Origin: Platycnemis pennipes | Taxonomy: Eukaryota; Arthropoda; Insecta; Odonata; Platycnemididae | Direction of reading: 5' to 3' | Length of the DNA stretch: 64,000 bases | Assembly (NCBI GenBank): GCA_933228895.1 | Contig: OW121848.1 | Location: 83,781,470-83,845,469, forward strand | Shown here: positions 39,336-51,911 of the stretch, one piece after another | How positions within the stretch are numbered: the first letter of the stretch is position 1 | Layout: each line of letters starts with the position of its first letter | The notes under the pieces: generated by a model | The model's database searches: none | What the model was told of the DNA's origin: nothing | What the model saw: only the letters and a program-made list of their open reading frames with translations | Made by a program: the position numbers and the translations under genes

Positions 39336-40650
39336 ACGAATATGTCTGTGAGGTCACAATGACAAGCAGCAAAATAAAAGTCATTCAAGAATAACTTATT
39401 CGTTCATTATACCGGCCATCGATTAGCCAGCCTCATATTCACGAGTACATTTTGCGGAGTGCAATAGCGTAGTTGATCGGGTTGAATTAATCCGAACATT
39501 AGAGGAGATCATAAATTCAGAGCTTTAGACACGATTCCGGTCGACCCAAGTTCGTGCATTTCGTCTTGTCTATAAATCTGCAACATTGCCTTCAATTGAG
39601 GTTACCTAAGTTGGTCTAATGGCCTCACCGGTTTTAGTGAATGGTGGTCTGAATCCATTCGACGAAGAGAATTCCATCCCGCCGCATTTCCCCGCAGAGT
39701 TGCAAACTCTTGGTAAGGAAAGTAATAAGCGTTATCTATTCGGTGAGGCATAGGGAATTAAGAAAACTCAAGTGATTTTAATGTTCACCATACTTAATGC
39801 GATAGGTCACAAAGAAGCAAAAATTTGAGACTTTCTGTTTCGTCAGTCACTTCCATACGGCATAAGAATAGTGATCCTTAAAGGTGCGCAGTATTTGATC
39901 TGGAAATGTGAAGTATAACCTGCCTTGGCTTGTTCTATGTCTTCCATACTAAAACCTGCCTTCATAAATGGAACCAGTAAAACATTTTTCAGGTAGTTTT
40001 AAGAAAACATATCACAATTTAGAAAAAAAACAGATGCATAAAAAATAACGCGATGCAAATGCATATAGGTAATTGCTTAGCTTCGGTATTCGTTTGATTA
40101 AAATGGAAGCTGTAGGGTTACAACTATTGTTTACAAATATGTTCACGGTATTTTAAGGAGTACAATAGAAACCTAATTTTTTGTCATTAACGATATATTT
40201 AACACAAAACACAATTTCTATGTTATTTCATATCTCAATTTGTGGGGCACCGTTTTATCACTAAATAAATTAATAATAATATTTACAGGAAAATGCACGC
40301 TCGAAAAGCTGCAATTTAATTAAATTCTTGGATTATATCTGCTATTAAAATACTATGTAATAGGTGGTCATGATAAATCAATAAAAATTTTAAAATTAGA
40401 AAATGAAGTTATAAATCATATAAGTTGGTATTTATACAACACAAGCGGAATATTTAGCTTTGATTATTTTTAAAGTTCTTTTTCTCAAGTATGCTCAGCA
40501 ACATTTCGTAGGATATAAACCCACAAATATGTAAATCCTGCTATCCAAAAGTTAATATTTTATTTCCTTAAACAGACAGATCTGTCAGCTTAGATACGAC
40601 AAATTTAGAACCTACTCAAAAAGCATTAAAAAAGCAAGTAATATATTTCC
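39336..40650. other. AT-rich stretch with a possible degenerate SINE head
   Basis: No gene is recognised. Near 39610-39665 a ttggtctaatggcctcacc / ggtctgaatcc pair on the plus strand resembles A and B boxes, but it is too degenerate to call firmly. Confidence 0.3.
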
Positions 40651-40659
40651 CCCTCCACT

Positions 40660-42330
40660 CAAACCTTTAGACGTTATATGCGCAATCGGCGGTGCCGAGT
40701 AAACAAAAAATATTAACCCCTGGTCGTACCATCGCCGACTCGGGCGGATAATGAATAAAACCAAGAGGTCGAAATCGCTCGAGACGTCCGCTCGTAAAAG
40801 AGAGGCATTTTCGCGGAGCTGCAGCCGGCCATCCGTCCGGAGACGGTTTTCTTCCTCTCTTCGCGGACATGCACCCTCCCCGACGCCTCCTCCACTTCTT
40901 CCCCAGATCCGCATTTTCCCACACCGGAGCCCGGAAACCTTACCGGTCCACTCGCGCATCTCGCAAGCAAAGGCGCACCTGCCCCTTAAGCCGTTAGACA
41001 CACTCGCAGACGGCCGGGGCTCACATTCCCGGGAACGTCAAACTCGGCAGTGTGGTCATAACCTCGTCGAAACCGACACCTTGCCCCTCGCGGGATTTCC
41101 GCGGCCTTCAACATCTCCTTCCCTCTCTGTACGGCTATCACCTCAAGCAAGACTACCTTTCCACTCCTCCCCCCCGAAATAACCAAACACACTTCCCATC
41201 CCTCCCTCCCTCCCGAGTAGGAGAGATATATCCACCTCCCGCTCCGATCCGTACCCATCTCACTCCTCCTCTTTTTCTTCCTCCCCGCCGCTCGCACCGG
41301 CGGGTTGCAAAATTCACGCCGGCGAAGCCCGATGAAGGAGATGGGAGGGGGGAGTTTCGAGCGGAAGGAGGTATCTCTCCTTGAGGAGGATCAGGCACAC
41401 GCGGATGAAGCGTTAATAAATGAAATCCGGCGTTTTCCGCCGTCGAAGAGCCCGAACTCTCGGAGCGGAGGCGGGAGGGCGAAGATGGGAGACGGTGGCC
41501 TTGTGGGAATCTGGTGCGGAGCGGGGGAGGATTTCGCGCGTGGGGTGGGAATGTGATGGGGAGAGGGGGGTTAGATGTGGGTGAACGATTGGCGTCGCGT
41601 CCTCCCTCCATCCCCTCTCCCGCGAATCCCGAACCTGCGTCGCGAAATGACCCGCTTGTCTCCCTACCCATTCTTAAGCTTCCTTCCCCATCTCTCCCCT
41701 CCTCCCACCACACACACACGTATCCATGTGTTATACACATTCCCGCTCGCCCCACTCATCGAGTGTAGCTGGGCGATCGCCCGCCAAATTATTCATCCAC
41801 GCGCAACTTCCTCACCCCCCTCTTTCCTTCTTTTACCTCGCCCACGCCGGGGATAGCGCTGGAGCGCACTTGAGCGTATAATCCAAGCCGAAAAAGGGTC
41901 CTCCCGCCCTTCATTACTCCAATCCTTCCCCCGTTCCCTCCTCTCGACGCCTGTTCCCCACAAGGGCCAAACACCCACACACTCTTCCGACCGTCCCCAC
42001 ACCTTTGGCTGCGGGGGTGAGGGAGAGTAGGCTCGCGTGGAATTTTTCTCCGGTCCGAATGAAGTGGGCGAGGTGCGGAGAGTGTGGGGGAGAGAGGTCG
42101 CGTGGGAGTACGGGCGACCAGGTCTTTTCGTTTCCGACACCAAAGGTGTTTTCCCCCCCTCTTCTTTGACGGGAGTGAGAGACTCGAGTGAGCGTTTGGT
42201 TTTTGTTTAATTTTAAAGTACGCCCTCGTCCTGTTCGCTCTTGCGTAGCACCCACCTGGCTACTCCCCTTCACGTGCTTTCTTTCGAAAGCGACCTTCTG
42301 GTTTAAGTGACCAGTTAGGTCGCCGTTTCC
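40660..42330. other. Large CpG-rich patch
   Basis: One of the longest GC-rich blocks here. It has frequent CpG, a pyrimidine-rich plus strand at 41050-41300 and 41580-42000, and a purine-rich stretch at 41330-41580. Several overlapping frames longer than 100 codons are open on both strands at once, as expected from biased composition. It could be a CpG-island promoter; no TATA box, initiator or 5' exon could be assigned. Confidence 0.55.
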
Positions 42331-42460
42331 CACATCTGCTGTCAGGTGGAAACTTTTAAATGATCATCTGGGAAGTGGGAGGTGATGCTGACCTTTCATT
42401 AAAGAAGCCAGACAGCTAATGTTGAGGAGATTTATTTAATTATTCCATAATATTTCTTCT

Positions 42461-42530
42461 TAAGGAGATTAAATAACGCGCTTGCCTGACAACTCAAAGG
42501 TCGCAGGTTCGAATCCCATCTCGAGCTTCT
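42461..42530 (+). mobile_element. tRNA-like SINE head
   Basis: Contains a canonical B box, ggttcgaatcc (42506-42516), in tcgcaggttcgaatcccatc. A degenerate A-box region lies upstream (aaataacgcgcttgcc). The 5' stem is not complementary to the 3' side. The sequence after it has no SINE landmarks shared with the 20.9/24.0-kb family, so it may be a different SINE or a decayed tRNA copy. Confidence 0.6.
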
Positions 42531-44869
42531 GTATTGTGCTTATCTCAGGATTAAATTACTTTAGACAGCACGATACAACCTTATTAGTTGGAGTATCTAA
42601 AAAGCTAATTGTAATAGTTTTACTTCTCTTGGAATAACTGGATATTGCTATATTTCTGTTGTAAAAAAGGACGGGCAAGGCGTCATTTTATCCAGCTCAT
42701 CCTTCTTACGGGCGAGCCCTCGTGCATTTGTATCACAACATCAACATTCATTTATACGAGAGATGGATTAGAGTTAATGCATTAGATACATATGATTCGT
42801 TTTCACCGCGAACACCCGGTGAAATGAAAACAAGATGCAAGAAGTGACAATCCAGATTTATGGAGATTAATGTACAAACATGACTCAAGCTGGCACACGA
42901 TACAGCTTCTCGGAGGGAATGTTTTCCAGCAATTAATTCACGCTAGAGACATCAATTTTATTTAACTATCGCTGCAAAATGGCGACTCTCATGAATGAAT
43001 TGGAGGCGTAATGAATATTTAATGCCACGCAGATGAATGGCACTTGTACGAGGAAATCACCCCATTTAACTCGAGAAAAATTCATGCAAAATACTACACA
43101 ATCATTGTTTTGCAGACCGCACTTTTTCGGCAACAGTTCTCCAGCTGTAATGATTTATAGCGGATTTAAGAGTAAAACCACACATATTATCTGCCTAATT
43201 TTTGAATCATCCTTCTTATTTGTGATATCATATGTTTTATACGATTATCAAAGACCTAATGCGCATACAATGCAATTAAAAACTCATTGGTAATACAGGG
43301 AAGATCACAAAGGTAATTCCGAACGTTATGGTTCCACATCATCTTCACGAGGTAAGTCCATGGAAATTATTTTTGAGCGAGCTGTTCGATTTCAAATCAG
43401 TATTCACTGAACGTTAAATAAAACGTCCAAACACAGTTTCTCCAAACGGGGTCACGTGGGGTTCGCGCAGCTGCATCATATTTAATTCCCGCAATTTTAC
43501 TGACGATGTTCAATATGCAATGTGGCTCGAAGCAGATTACAAATGTTAGTCCGACTTCATTAAATATTTCACCATTTCTACGTTTTCGCCCAAAAAAATT
43601 GACCGTGTAAGCACGAATCGAAACGGGAGAATACTACGTGACGATCATTATCATTGAACACGCTGTAAGCCTCGGGATGGGAGGAGGGCGGTGTGAAAAA
43701 AATATGTATCACATGGCATTTGTATTGGCTGCTGGACGAAATAAATTTAATGAAAAAAAAGGAAAATCACCGACAAATGTACAACCGCGCCGACGGAGGA
43801 CTTGAAATTGAAGGCGAAGGTTACCAATCGATGCATCGACTGGTGGAGGAGATTTCCCGGCGGCTAGGCTGGTTTCGATCCAACTTAGGGAAGGGAAGGG
43901 ACGGAGGGGGTGAAGAGAGAGAGAGAGAAAGAGACGGCGAGAGAAATACCGCGAGGGAAAGACAGTGAGAGACAGAGAGCGAGAGATAGAACGTGGATAG
44001 TGTTTTAAAATTGCACTCGAGATCGATGGATCGTTATTTCCAGCTCGTTTTTTCGTCTGCAAGAGAGGGAACAAACCTCGAGGTATCCTCATCCATCAAC
44101 GTCCCACCGGCGGGATTAAAGTGTGTGAGAGAGAGAGAGAAAAAGAAAGAGAAGGAAAAAATGAGAGTCTAGGGAAGAGGGGGCAGGGAGGAGAGACGAA
44201 AACGGCCGCGCGCATAAGAGCTAAGGTCCGGTCTTGGCATTGGAGATGAAAAAAGAAGACGGAAGGAGGGACAGAGAGGGGTGGCAGCGGGCAGAATGAG
44301 AGAGGTGTGTGGCGGTAAGGATGCCGTTGAATGAAGAGCGTGAGAGAGCGGCGGTGTGAGTCCGAAGATGAGCAGCACCAGCGGCGATGAAGCAAGAGAG
44401 GGAAGAAAAAATGGTAGATCGTGAGGAAATTCGTACCTTTTTTCTAACAACTTCTTCTCACTTCCTGCATCCCACCCCGTCTCAAAACCCACCCTTTGGC
44501 TTTCTCACCTCGCGGACAGATACCGCCACTAAACGTCCGCCCCATTTTCTCGCATCGTTTCCCCGAATCACCTAAGCCTCCCCCTCAAGTTCGCTCATTT
44601 TTGCCAAATCCTAACTGTGGTAGCGTGCGCACGAAGGTGTGGTTGGAGCACCTTAGTTCGAGGCGTAAAAGAAGACAAAACTGGGCCAGGTTGTAAGAAA
44701 TATATCTCGAACGCAAAAGTTTTGAAATATCCTTATTCCGTAGGTTATGTATCACATTACACGAAGGAGGTTTTAGTGTTGTAACATGTAAACATGGGGT
44801 GTCTTATTTAAATTTTGGTCGTTCCAATATTATGCGGCTGAGAGACATGAATCTATGTTCCAAACATTC
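42531..44869. other. Stretch without recognised genes
   Basis: AT-rich to about 43.65 kb, then a purine-rich GA patch at about 43.84-44.40 kb with (GA)n runs near 43.92 and 44.13 kb. Open frames are low-complexity. Confidence 0.4.
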
Positions 44870-45130
44870 TAATCTTCATCATCACAAGTTACCAGTCCTA
44901 GGGCCTAAGGTTGATTTGACGTAGCTTTCCATTCTATTCTCCTATCGGATAATCTCTTCATATGAACATAATTCTTCTTTCACAACCTTCATAACTTGTT
45001 CTATACATCTCATGAGAAGTCTCCCTTTTCAATTCTTCCCATTTTTCACTTTTCCCTTAACCACTGTCTTCATCAGATCATGATGTCTGAAGACATGGCC
45101 GATTAAATTGCTCTGTTTTCTTTTTCAAGT
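44870..45130 (-). mobile_element. LINE 3' end, 5'-truncated pseudogene (GAT-tail family)
   Basis: On the minus strand a broken frame reads IGHVFRHHDLMKTVVKGKVK, then GKN, a stop, KGRLLMRCIEQVMK, then after a frameshift RLSDRRIEWKA with a Ser-Asn-Gln end. This is the same C-terminal module as in the copy at 38920-39335 (ILRDNSLM...TIVEEQVNGKN...RRLADRIIE). The 3' end is followed by cttgtgatgatgaag, the same tail type. It abuts a plus-strand SINE at about 45130. Confidence 0.78.
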
Positions 45131-45330
45131 TTTCAGTAGGTTCTGATCTTGAGGGTTTGAATTCAATTCGTGGCAGAGATTCCTCAGTCACATCCCAGTC
45201 TCTCGTCTGGCGGGTACCTAAAATTCAGCACTTAACCCGGCGAATGGGACGGTAGGCTGTGGTTTAATTAGCACCTTTTATTGAGATCAAGTTAATACCG
45301 ACGCCGCCGGGTTGTTCTCCAACTACTTAC
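45130..45330 (+). mobile_element. Degenerate tRNA-derived SINE, family member 3
   Basis: Starts with a B-box-like gggtttgaattcaattcg followed by tggcagagattcctcag, matching the head/body junction of the copy at 24020-24296 (gtggcagagattt). Further on, gggacggtaggctgtggtttaa, a tagcaccttttatt segment and taataccgacgccgcc correspond to body landmarks of the other two copies. Strongly diverged. Confidence 0.6.
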
Positions 45331-45639
45331 TCTTCTCTCTCTTGTTGAACAATAAATACTTTCCTATGCACGGCGACCTACTTAACCTTCATGGCACAAA
45401 TGATCTCGGCTATCGGTCACTTCCTCTAATCACAATAGTTTTGTGGTAGTATGAACACAAATTTATATTTAAACATGAGCGGAAGAAACGATTATTGCGC
45501 TGCACTCTGTCTCAGTTATTTTACTAATGAGTGATTTTGAAGTGCCGCTTTGCCCTGCCACCACTTTTTAATTAAAGCGTTCAAGTGAAACTTCATGCCT
45601 GAGTTTCCATTACGCTCAAAGATTCGAAATTTTGTGACA

Positions 45640-46220
45640 AGTCATGCGGCGACGGATTTCACGGTCGCGGAGCGATAAACTTCTCCCTCCTCTCTCTCGA
45701 ATCCAAACGCGAACCAATAACAACAAAAGGCGGGTACGGAGTTCATAGGACTGTGGGGAGAAGGAGAGAGGAGAAGGGGATCCGTCCATTTATAGACTCC
45801 CGAGTCGCTTCTCGTTAACGTATCGGAGCCGCGCCAGTCTCTCTCCTCCTCGGCATCGAACGGACGGTGGGGGTCCGCAAGGACTGAAGCCGTCCTGTCT
45901 ACTCCCCTCCCCACGTTTCACTCCCTCCCGGCACACCAATCAACAAACCAACCGATCGCTCCTCCCGACACGAGCCCCCACCGACTGTCCCACCTCCCAA
46001 TCAGGCCCCGACCTCCCTCTCGGGTTCTGACGCCATCCGCGGCCGCCCTTTCCGATGCCGTCGCCGCCGCTGCGCGGTTTCCAATCGACCGCCGCCCGTC
46101 GTGTAACCGCCGCTTCGGCGATACGAAAGTGAGAGCCCATCCCTCTCGAGAGATTTCATTAAAAGACCGATCCCTCCCCCGGGCGCTATAGCCAACTCGA
46201 ATGAAGTGTGAAAGAGCACG
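45640..46220. other. CpG-rich patch
   Basis: About 580 bp with dense CpG, pyrimidine-rich on the plus strand. Frames on the minus strand are open in more than one register and show no recognisable domain. Promoter potential is possible but not shown. Confidence 0.55.
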
Positions 46221-46604
46221 GCTTCGTCCTTCAATCATCTTCTCCTCGAGATCATTATTATCATTTGTGTGATTTCTCTCAATATTTTTCACAGTGGACT
46301 CCCGTCTTTCGGATCGTAGTCCTCGATGAATCTCGCTTGATCAGTCAGTTGTGTCCGGTTGATCATTTTCGTAGTCGACTTGGATTTAAGGTGTTGAGGA
46401 TACGGGACTCGTCCGAGATCCCGCAATCGGAATGAGAACACTTTAAATCCTATAACGAGGATCTATTGGAGGGTAAGCCCGGTGGCATCAGCCGCAGTAA
46501 TGCCATATCCTAGGGTATATATTTAAGTTATGGTGGTTAAAATGCTCACAGTCAGATGTGTGGTTCAGGCGTTCGGTTCTTCTCTTCCTTAGGCATCAAA
46601 AAAC

Positions 46605-46680
46605 TACATTCCTCGGGTGGGATTCGACATGCTGGGTTTCCAGGCCAGTGCTTGACCGACTTAACTATACAATTACTTAT
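46605..46680 (-). mobile_element. tRNA-like SINE head
   Basis: On the minus strand, tagttaagtcgg (A-box-like, 46657-46668) and atgtcgaatccca (B box, about 46618-46630) are at tRNA-like spacing, preceded by gtaattg and followed by cccgagg. The stems do not close, so it is a remnant and not a tRNA gene. Confidence 0.55.
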
Positions 46681-48950
46681 AGCTTCTATTTCCAAAATGT
46701 CATAGCTCTTATGCGGGACAGGCAGCACTAAAACATTAAACTGAGGCGCATTAGTTCTTTCAATGCATTTGAATTTGCTTACCAAATATATACCAGCAAA
46801 CGTCCATTGATTTCTTGATGAATAAAAGTTGATGAAGACTATGATAGTCTCCTTCCTAGTTCGAAAATAATGAACAAATCTTACAAGTAGTTCTGCGAGT
46901 GAATAGTTTACAATTTATCATGAAAATGAAAAATATACTGACTTAATATACTCCTCGATTCAATTGACGTACATACTTTAAGAATTAGCACTATGATCTT
47001 AAGCCCTGGACACAGTGTTAAGATAAAACAAAAAATCTTACAGTGATTGCTAGATTGACGCGTTATCCACTTGCCTATCGCAGCCGAAAACTTTTTAAAT
47101 TGTAATTACTACTGAGATGAATGTACTACACGCAGTACACCCGCAAACGAAATTCCTTTTCTATGTACTTTAAAAATTGTTAACCAAGGCCTAGGTAGCC
47201 GCGACATAGACATAGCGCCCAAACATGACCCTCGGATTATGTTGAGCAGACATAATAAAATCGGCCTGAGCGATTCATCAAATTTTCTCTCCTCCAAATA
47301 AGACCTATCTCTTCCCAATCGCCGTCTCGAATTACAGAGTAGGGAGAGTGGGCTAAGGGGGAGAGTATGGAAGATGGGGGGGGGGGGGAGAAATATTCGT
47401 TTGCCTCCTCCAAATTTCATTCTCCTTTTTTTATCCCTTCGGTGATTCCCGTGTGGGCGGTAATTCATTTGGGGCTATTTTCCATCGCGTGCCGCCCGGG
47501 AGTACGAAAGAGATTACTCAGTCCTTTCCGTGAAAAATCAAGGCGGACGAACTCATGGAAGAACACACCTTTGCGATTGGGAGAGAGCCTGGCGCGGGTT
47601 GCCCAGAATATTTTTTCATCTCAACCCCCGAGAATCCTTGAAACTATGTTCTGGAAAAATTTTGGCAGCATGGTATACTAAAAAAAACTTTCCCTGCCAT
47701 AATTGCCTAGGGGAGCATTAATAACGCGAAATGTATGGATGGCCGCTTTAATTCCACGAACCCACCCAGGGAAATGTTTCCCTCGCGAACAATTTCGAAA
47801 ATTAGTTTCCACATCCATCTTCTTGGCACCGAAGTAATATTCAGCGAGTTATTTACTGCTTGGATGGACTTTGAAAAACTTTGACAAGGAACTGATGGAG
47901 AAAGTGGAGAGCAGTGTTTCCCGGATTATGATGATGAGCTAGTAATGGCCGAATTATTCATAAAACCCAGTAGGGTATACGCAGAACTCCGCGCGTGCCT
48001 ATTTGAGCTTAACGCAGAAAATAGCTGAACAAATGTTATATGCTGAGAATCAAACATTTCAAAGATATATGTTAGCTTAAAATAATATAAGACCGTATGC
48101 TCTTCGTAACAGTCAATTCAAACGTGAGATAAAGCAATCAAGGTCACATGGAGAGGCGAAAGGCCTAAAAAAAAATGAACTGCGGCGAGTTCAAGTATGG
48201 TTAAAGAAAACTCTCCTTTCACATAGGAGATCGATCAAGAGATCGGTCTAATTACTGAAACCGAAATTAACCAGAGAGATAAATGGAATGACTTTTGAAT
48301 TGCATCGGTGAAGTCGGCGGCTACGGGAAGTTATTAAAATGCGACGATAGTGGACTACAGAATTTGTTTATTACATTTGACATCGTCATTTATCGCTAGA
48401 GTTAACGAAGTGATGTTTTTAATAACACAGTGAGAAGAGAGTGAAAAAGTAATAGCAAGCGTGTAATCTGAGGATGAAACTCAATTAATTGATGCAATTA
48501 CTTCTATGATTCATTACAGTACACTCGAGTTAAGGTCACCACATGGTCTCGGTGAGCTCAAAATAGTTGGGGGCCGGTTCGTCCTTGGCAAAAGCCCAAC
48601 TGAAATGTCAAAGAGAGCCAAATTTCGATTACTTTTCATTGAATTCAAGCACAGTCGCTCATGAAAGTCTACTCCCATAAAATACTGTTCAAATCGGATG
48701 ATTTTTTTCAGAGATTAATAGAGTACTGAACAAACTCATGTGAAACGTTTTAAAATTAACTTATACCAAGCGTATATAAAGGTATATGATCCAGATATTC
48801 ACCAGCTCGGAAAAATCCATAATCGGACCTTTCAAAAGAATTTGAAGGGGAGACGGGGAGTGAAACTTATTCGTGACTTATGGAACTCGGACCAAATATT
48901 GATAACCCATAGCATTCAAAAAAGATTCCCTGAATCGCGACACAAGTGCC
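46681..48950. other. Stretch without recognised genes
   Basis: Mixed AT-rich DNA with a run of 13 G at 47376-47388 in a small GC-rich band (47.30-47.60 kb). Nothing else is recognised on either strand. Confidence 0.4.
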
Positions 48951-48959
48951 CCCAAAATT

Positions 48960-50060
48960 TTCGCTCGGCGCAGACTTTTGAGCGATTTCTCCGTCCCACC
49001 CTCTCTCACTCGGATCGGTTGCCCCAGATCGGAAGAGACCCTTTCCTCCCCACCTCTCCCTCCCCGAACGCCACTCACTCCCGAGATCCCCCGCGCTCTG
49101 CTCTCCCCCCCCACCCCTTCAACGCTCCAGAACTCCGGATTACAAAAAACCTCATTCCACTCCCACAACCAACCCTCTCCCATCGTACCCGCACAGAATC
49201 TCCGCCTGGAAGTTGAGCAACGCGAAAACCCTGCCGCGCTCTCATCCCCCCCCCCCCCTCAGACACACACCTCGCAAACTTCCAGAGGGTTAAGAAGAGG
49301 GGAAGAGGAGAAATTCATTCCTCGTCCTCATGGATTCTTTTCTCTCACCCTCTCTCTTTGTCTCTCCTCTCTCGCTCACGATTCATTACAGCGCACGCCC
49401 TTGCCTTCAGCTTCGCACGGGAGGTTTTATAACTCAATGAATCCCATCCCCTTCTCGCCCGCCGCTCTCCAGGTCCCATCTACCAGAGCCATCCTAGGCA
49501 CCGCGGACCGAGCGTGCATCATTTAGCAATCCTTCCCACTCCACTCCGTCCGAGAGAGGTGGAGAGTGAGGGTGAGAGAGATAGAGGGGGAGGTAGGGAA
49601 AGGTTTGATAATCCCTGGCGATACATACATACCTCCTCCTCCTCCTACCCTCACAAAGCCCTCACAGCCCTCATCCCCACTCCCTTGCCAAATGCCACTC
49701 ACATCAACCCCTCTCTTTCTCAATCTCTCCCACCCCTGAGCAAGGGAAGGTACCCGCCCTGTTCCCTCCTCTCTACACCCCGCCCCACCCTATGACCTAT
49801 CCACCCCACCCTAACCGTTTCACCCCTTCTCTTCCAACCCTCCACATGCTCCCTCTCCCTCCCCTCTTCAACCCCCACGGATCCTCCTTATGTAGGTCAC
49901 GAGAGAGAGAGAGGGGGGGGGGATCGGTGCGGCCTAAGTTTTCGGTCCGCAAGGCGAGCCTCGTTCCGCGTGGGACGGTCGCTTCGCTCAGTGTCCTCGT
50001 CCGTGACTTTCCGCACGGCCAGTCTCTGAGGGTGGAGGCACGCGGCATGATGTGTGGATT
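48960..50060. other. Pyrimidine-rich, CpG-containing patch
   Basis: The plus strand is strongly C/T-skewed with c-runs (near 49248) and ctctct tracts, then flips to purine-rich with a g-run near 49913. Several long overlapping frames are low-complexity. A (CTC)n-type run lies at about 49.63 kb. Confidence 0.55.
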
Positions 50061-51024
50061 GCCTGAAGTGAGAGCACTTATAAACGTTTCGTCCTCAAGA
50101 GATTTTAAGAGTGATTTTCTGCTATGGAGAACATAATCACTTCCTTGATCATACTATATCTTCTCTGGGCTCGCAATGGAGAAGTACTGCATAGCTTTAC
50201 TCTGCAAGTTAGCGATGCGAATTTTGGTAGTACTTTCTAATGCTTTCTTTCTCGGTACTACGCGGCAACTCCCAATTTTCTTTTCCTAAAATAATACCCC
50301 TCCATCCAGTGAACGGTGACATATAATATTTCTATTCGTTAAAATACATAGTTTGATTTTCACAGAGAAAGAAGCCTGAATCCACTTTTAAGGAAAAAAG
50401 AACGGCTGCACTCAGCGTTCTTTGCGCTTTTGAAGTCAATCAGGACAAAAACTGGTTTAAATGATATAATTTAACATCTTAATATATCAAATTAAACTTC
50501 AACTTCTTACAACCTTCGTCTCGAGTTCTTGCTAAGTGAGTATAAAAAATATTTGATTGCCGCGAATAGTGACACATAGACATTCCTTACACATATAATT
50601 GAATATTAATAAAACACAATTACATGTAGAGCAGGAGCGAGTAAATTTAAAACCATTCTGAATACAAACCATACCATAATTCTTATTCCGATGCCATTCA
50701 TAAAGTTACACAAAAAATATGCCATCTAGCAATGGAAACTTGCCTGGTTAAAAGAAGCCATTATTCTATCGCCAAAAACTCAGTATTCCCCAGTGATTTT
50801 TAAAACATTAAAAGCAGACGGACTTGGTAAACATGTTATATTTACAAAGAGAGAAAACTATACTAGCCCTTTTGGCAAATTATGACCTAATGCTTGGAAA
50901 AATTGATAATTCTGAGTACGAAAAGCAAAACAAAATTTAGTGGAAATTAAGCAGAGAGTTTTGTTCAGTGAATGTTCACAGTTGTGGTTGTCGTATAGGT
51001 TTACGATAGCATCCTGGCTAGCAT

Positions 51025-51138
51025 ATTTCGCGTGGGATGCGGGAAAGGAATCACACAGAATCAGACCGAAAATTGGGAAATGGACGGTGAAAGAGGGAGA
51101 CATTTTCGTAAACGAGGTTAAGGAAGGGCTGTACTTCC
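51025..51138. repeat. 114-bp dispersed direct repeat, copy A
   Basis: Ungapped alignment to copy B (51798-51911) with 11 mismatches by eye, about 90% identity, 773 bp apart, same orientation. Similarity begins at atttcgcgtg and ends at cttcc; flanks are unrelated. The plus-strand frame is open through both copies (GKESHRIRP, WTV.EGD, FVNE shared) and a minus-strand frame is also open (GLILCDSFPASHAK shared). Most differences change amino acids on the plus strand, so coding constraint there is not supported. Confidence 0.85.
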
Positions 51139-51797
51139 GACCTACTTCATACCTATGCCTAGTAAATAACTATCATGAGCGATAATTTAACGCCCAAGTT
51201 TATCCCCTATCAATCGATTTAAGATTGGAAAATTTAAGTGAAAGTCATAAAGGCGTCATGGAAATTTGTGTAAGGTGGCTCTTTTCGAAAATCTTTTCTT
51301 TGTACGGTAATGAAAACCATTAAATTTTCACATCATTCCTGGATAAACAACCATCATTTCAATGCACTAGCGTCATTGTCAAGGTAACTCATTATGCTCA
51401 AAAAAGAACAGAGGGAGAGGAAAAGTTGGAAATTTAGGTCAAAGTAAAGGGAATCGTTCAAAAAAGAGGCGGGGACATGAGTCATGCATGATGTTTGGTG
51501 AGGACTCGAGTCACTATGAAAGACATTAATTCTTTCAAGAAAGGTAAAGAATATTTTCCGGAATTAAGGTTTGTAAATTTACCAAGCCACTCTCTCATAG
51601 ATTAATTAAGTTACAATCATAGAGAATCAAACTGAAAAGCATCTACTGACCGAAACGCTAGCAAAGAATGACACCGAATGGATAAAAAAGGCGACCATGA
51701 ATAGTTCTCTTCGCCGAGTAGAGGATTCTTTAATTTAGGAGAATTACAAACATAAAATTTTCAGAATTGCATGTGGACGAGATGATGAAAAACCGGA

Positions 51798-51911
51798 ATT
51801 TCGCGTGTGATGCGGGAAAGGAATCACACAGAATCAGACCGACAATTGGGAACTGGACGGTGGAAGAGGGGGACAATTTCGTAAACGAGATTAAGGGAAG
51901 GCTACACTTCC
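51798..51911. repeat. 114-bp dispersed direct repeat, copy B
   Basis: Second copy of the block at 51025-51138. No splice signals flank the two blocks in a consistent way on either strand, so duplicated exons are not favoured. It may be part of an interspersed repeat or a local segmental duplication. Confidence 0.85.

Noticed and set aside
40612..42333. Frames of 110-200 codons on both strands.
   Set aside because: Compositional artefacts of a CpG-rich patch; no conserved family and no splice or start evidence.
42461..42530. Possible true tRNA gene because of the canonical B box.
   Set aside because: No acceptor-stem pairing and a poor A box; a SINE or decayed copy is more likely.
48740..50136. 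Frames of 158 and 182 codons that look like possible N-terminal exons.
   Set aside because: Pyrimidine-rich low-complexity translation; no signal peptide, membrane segment or domain could be identified.
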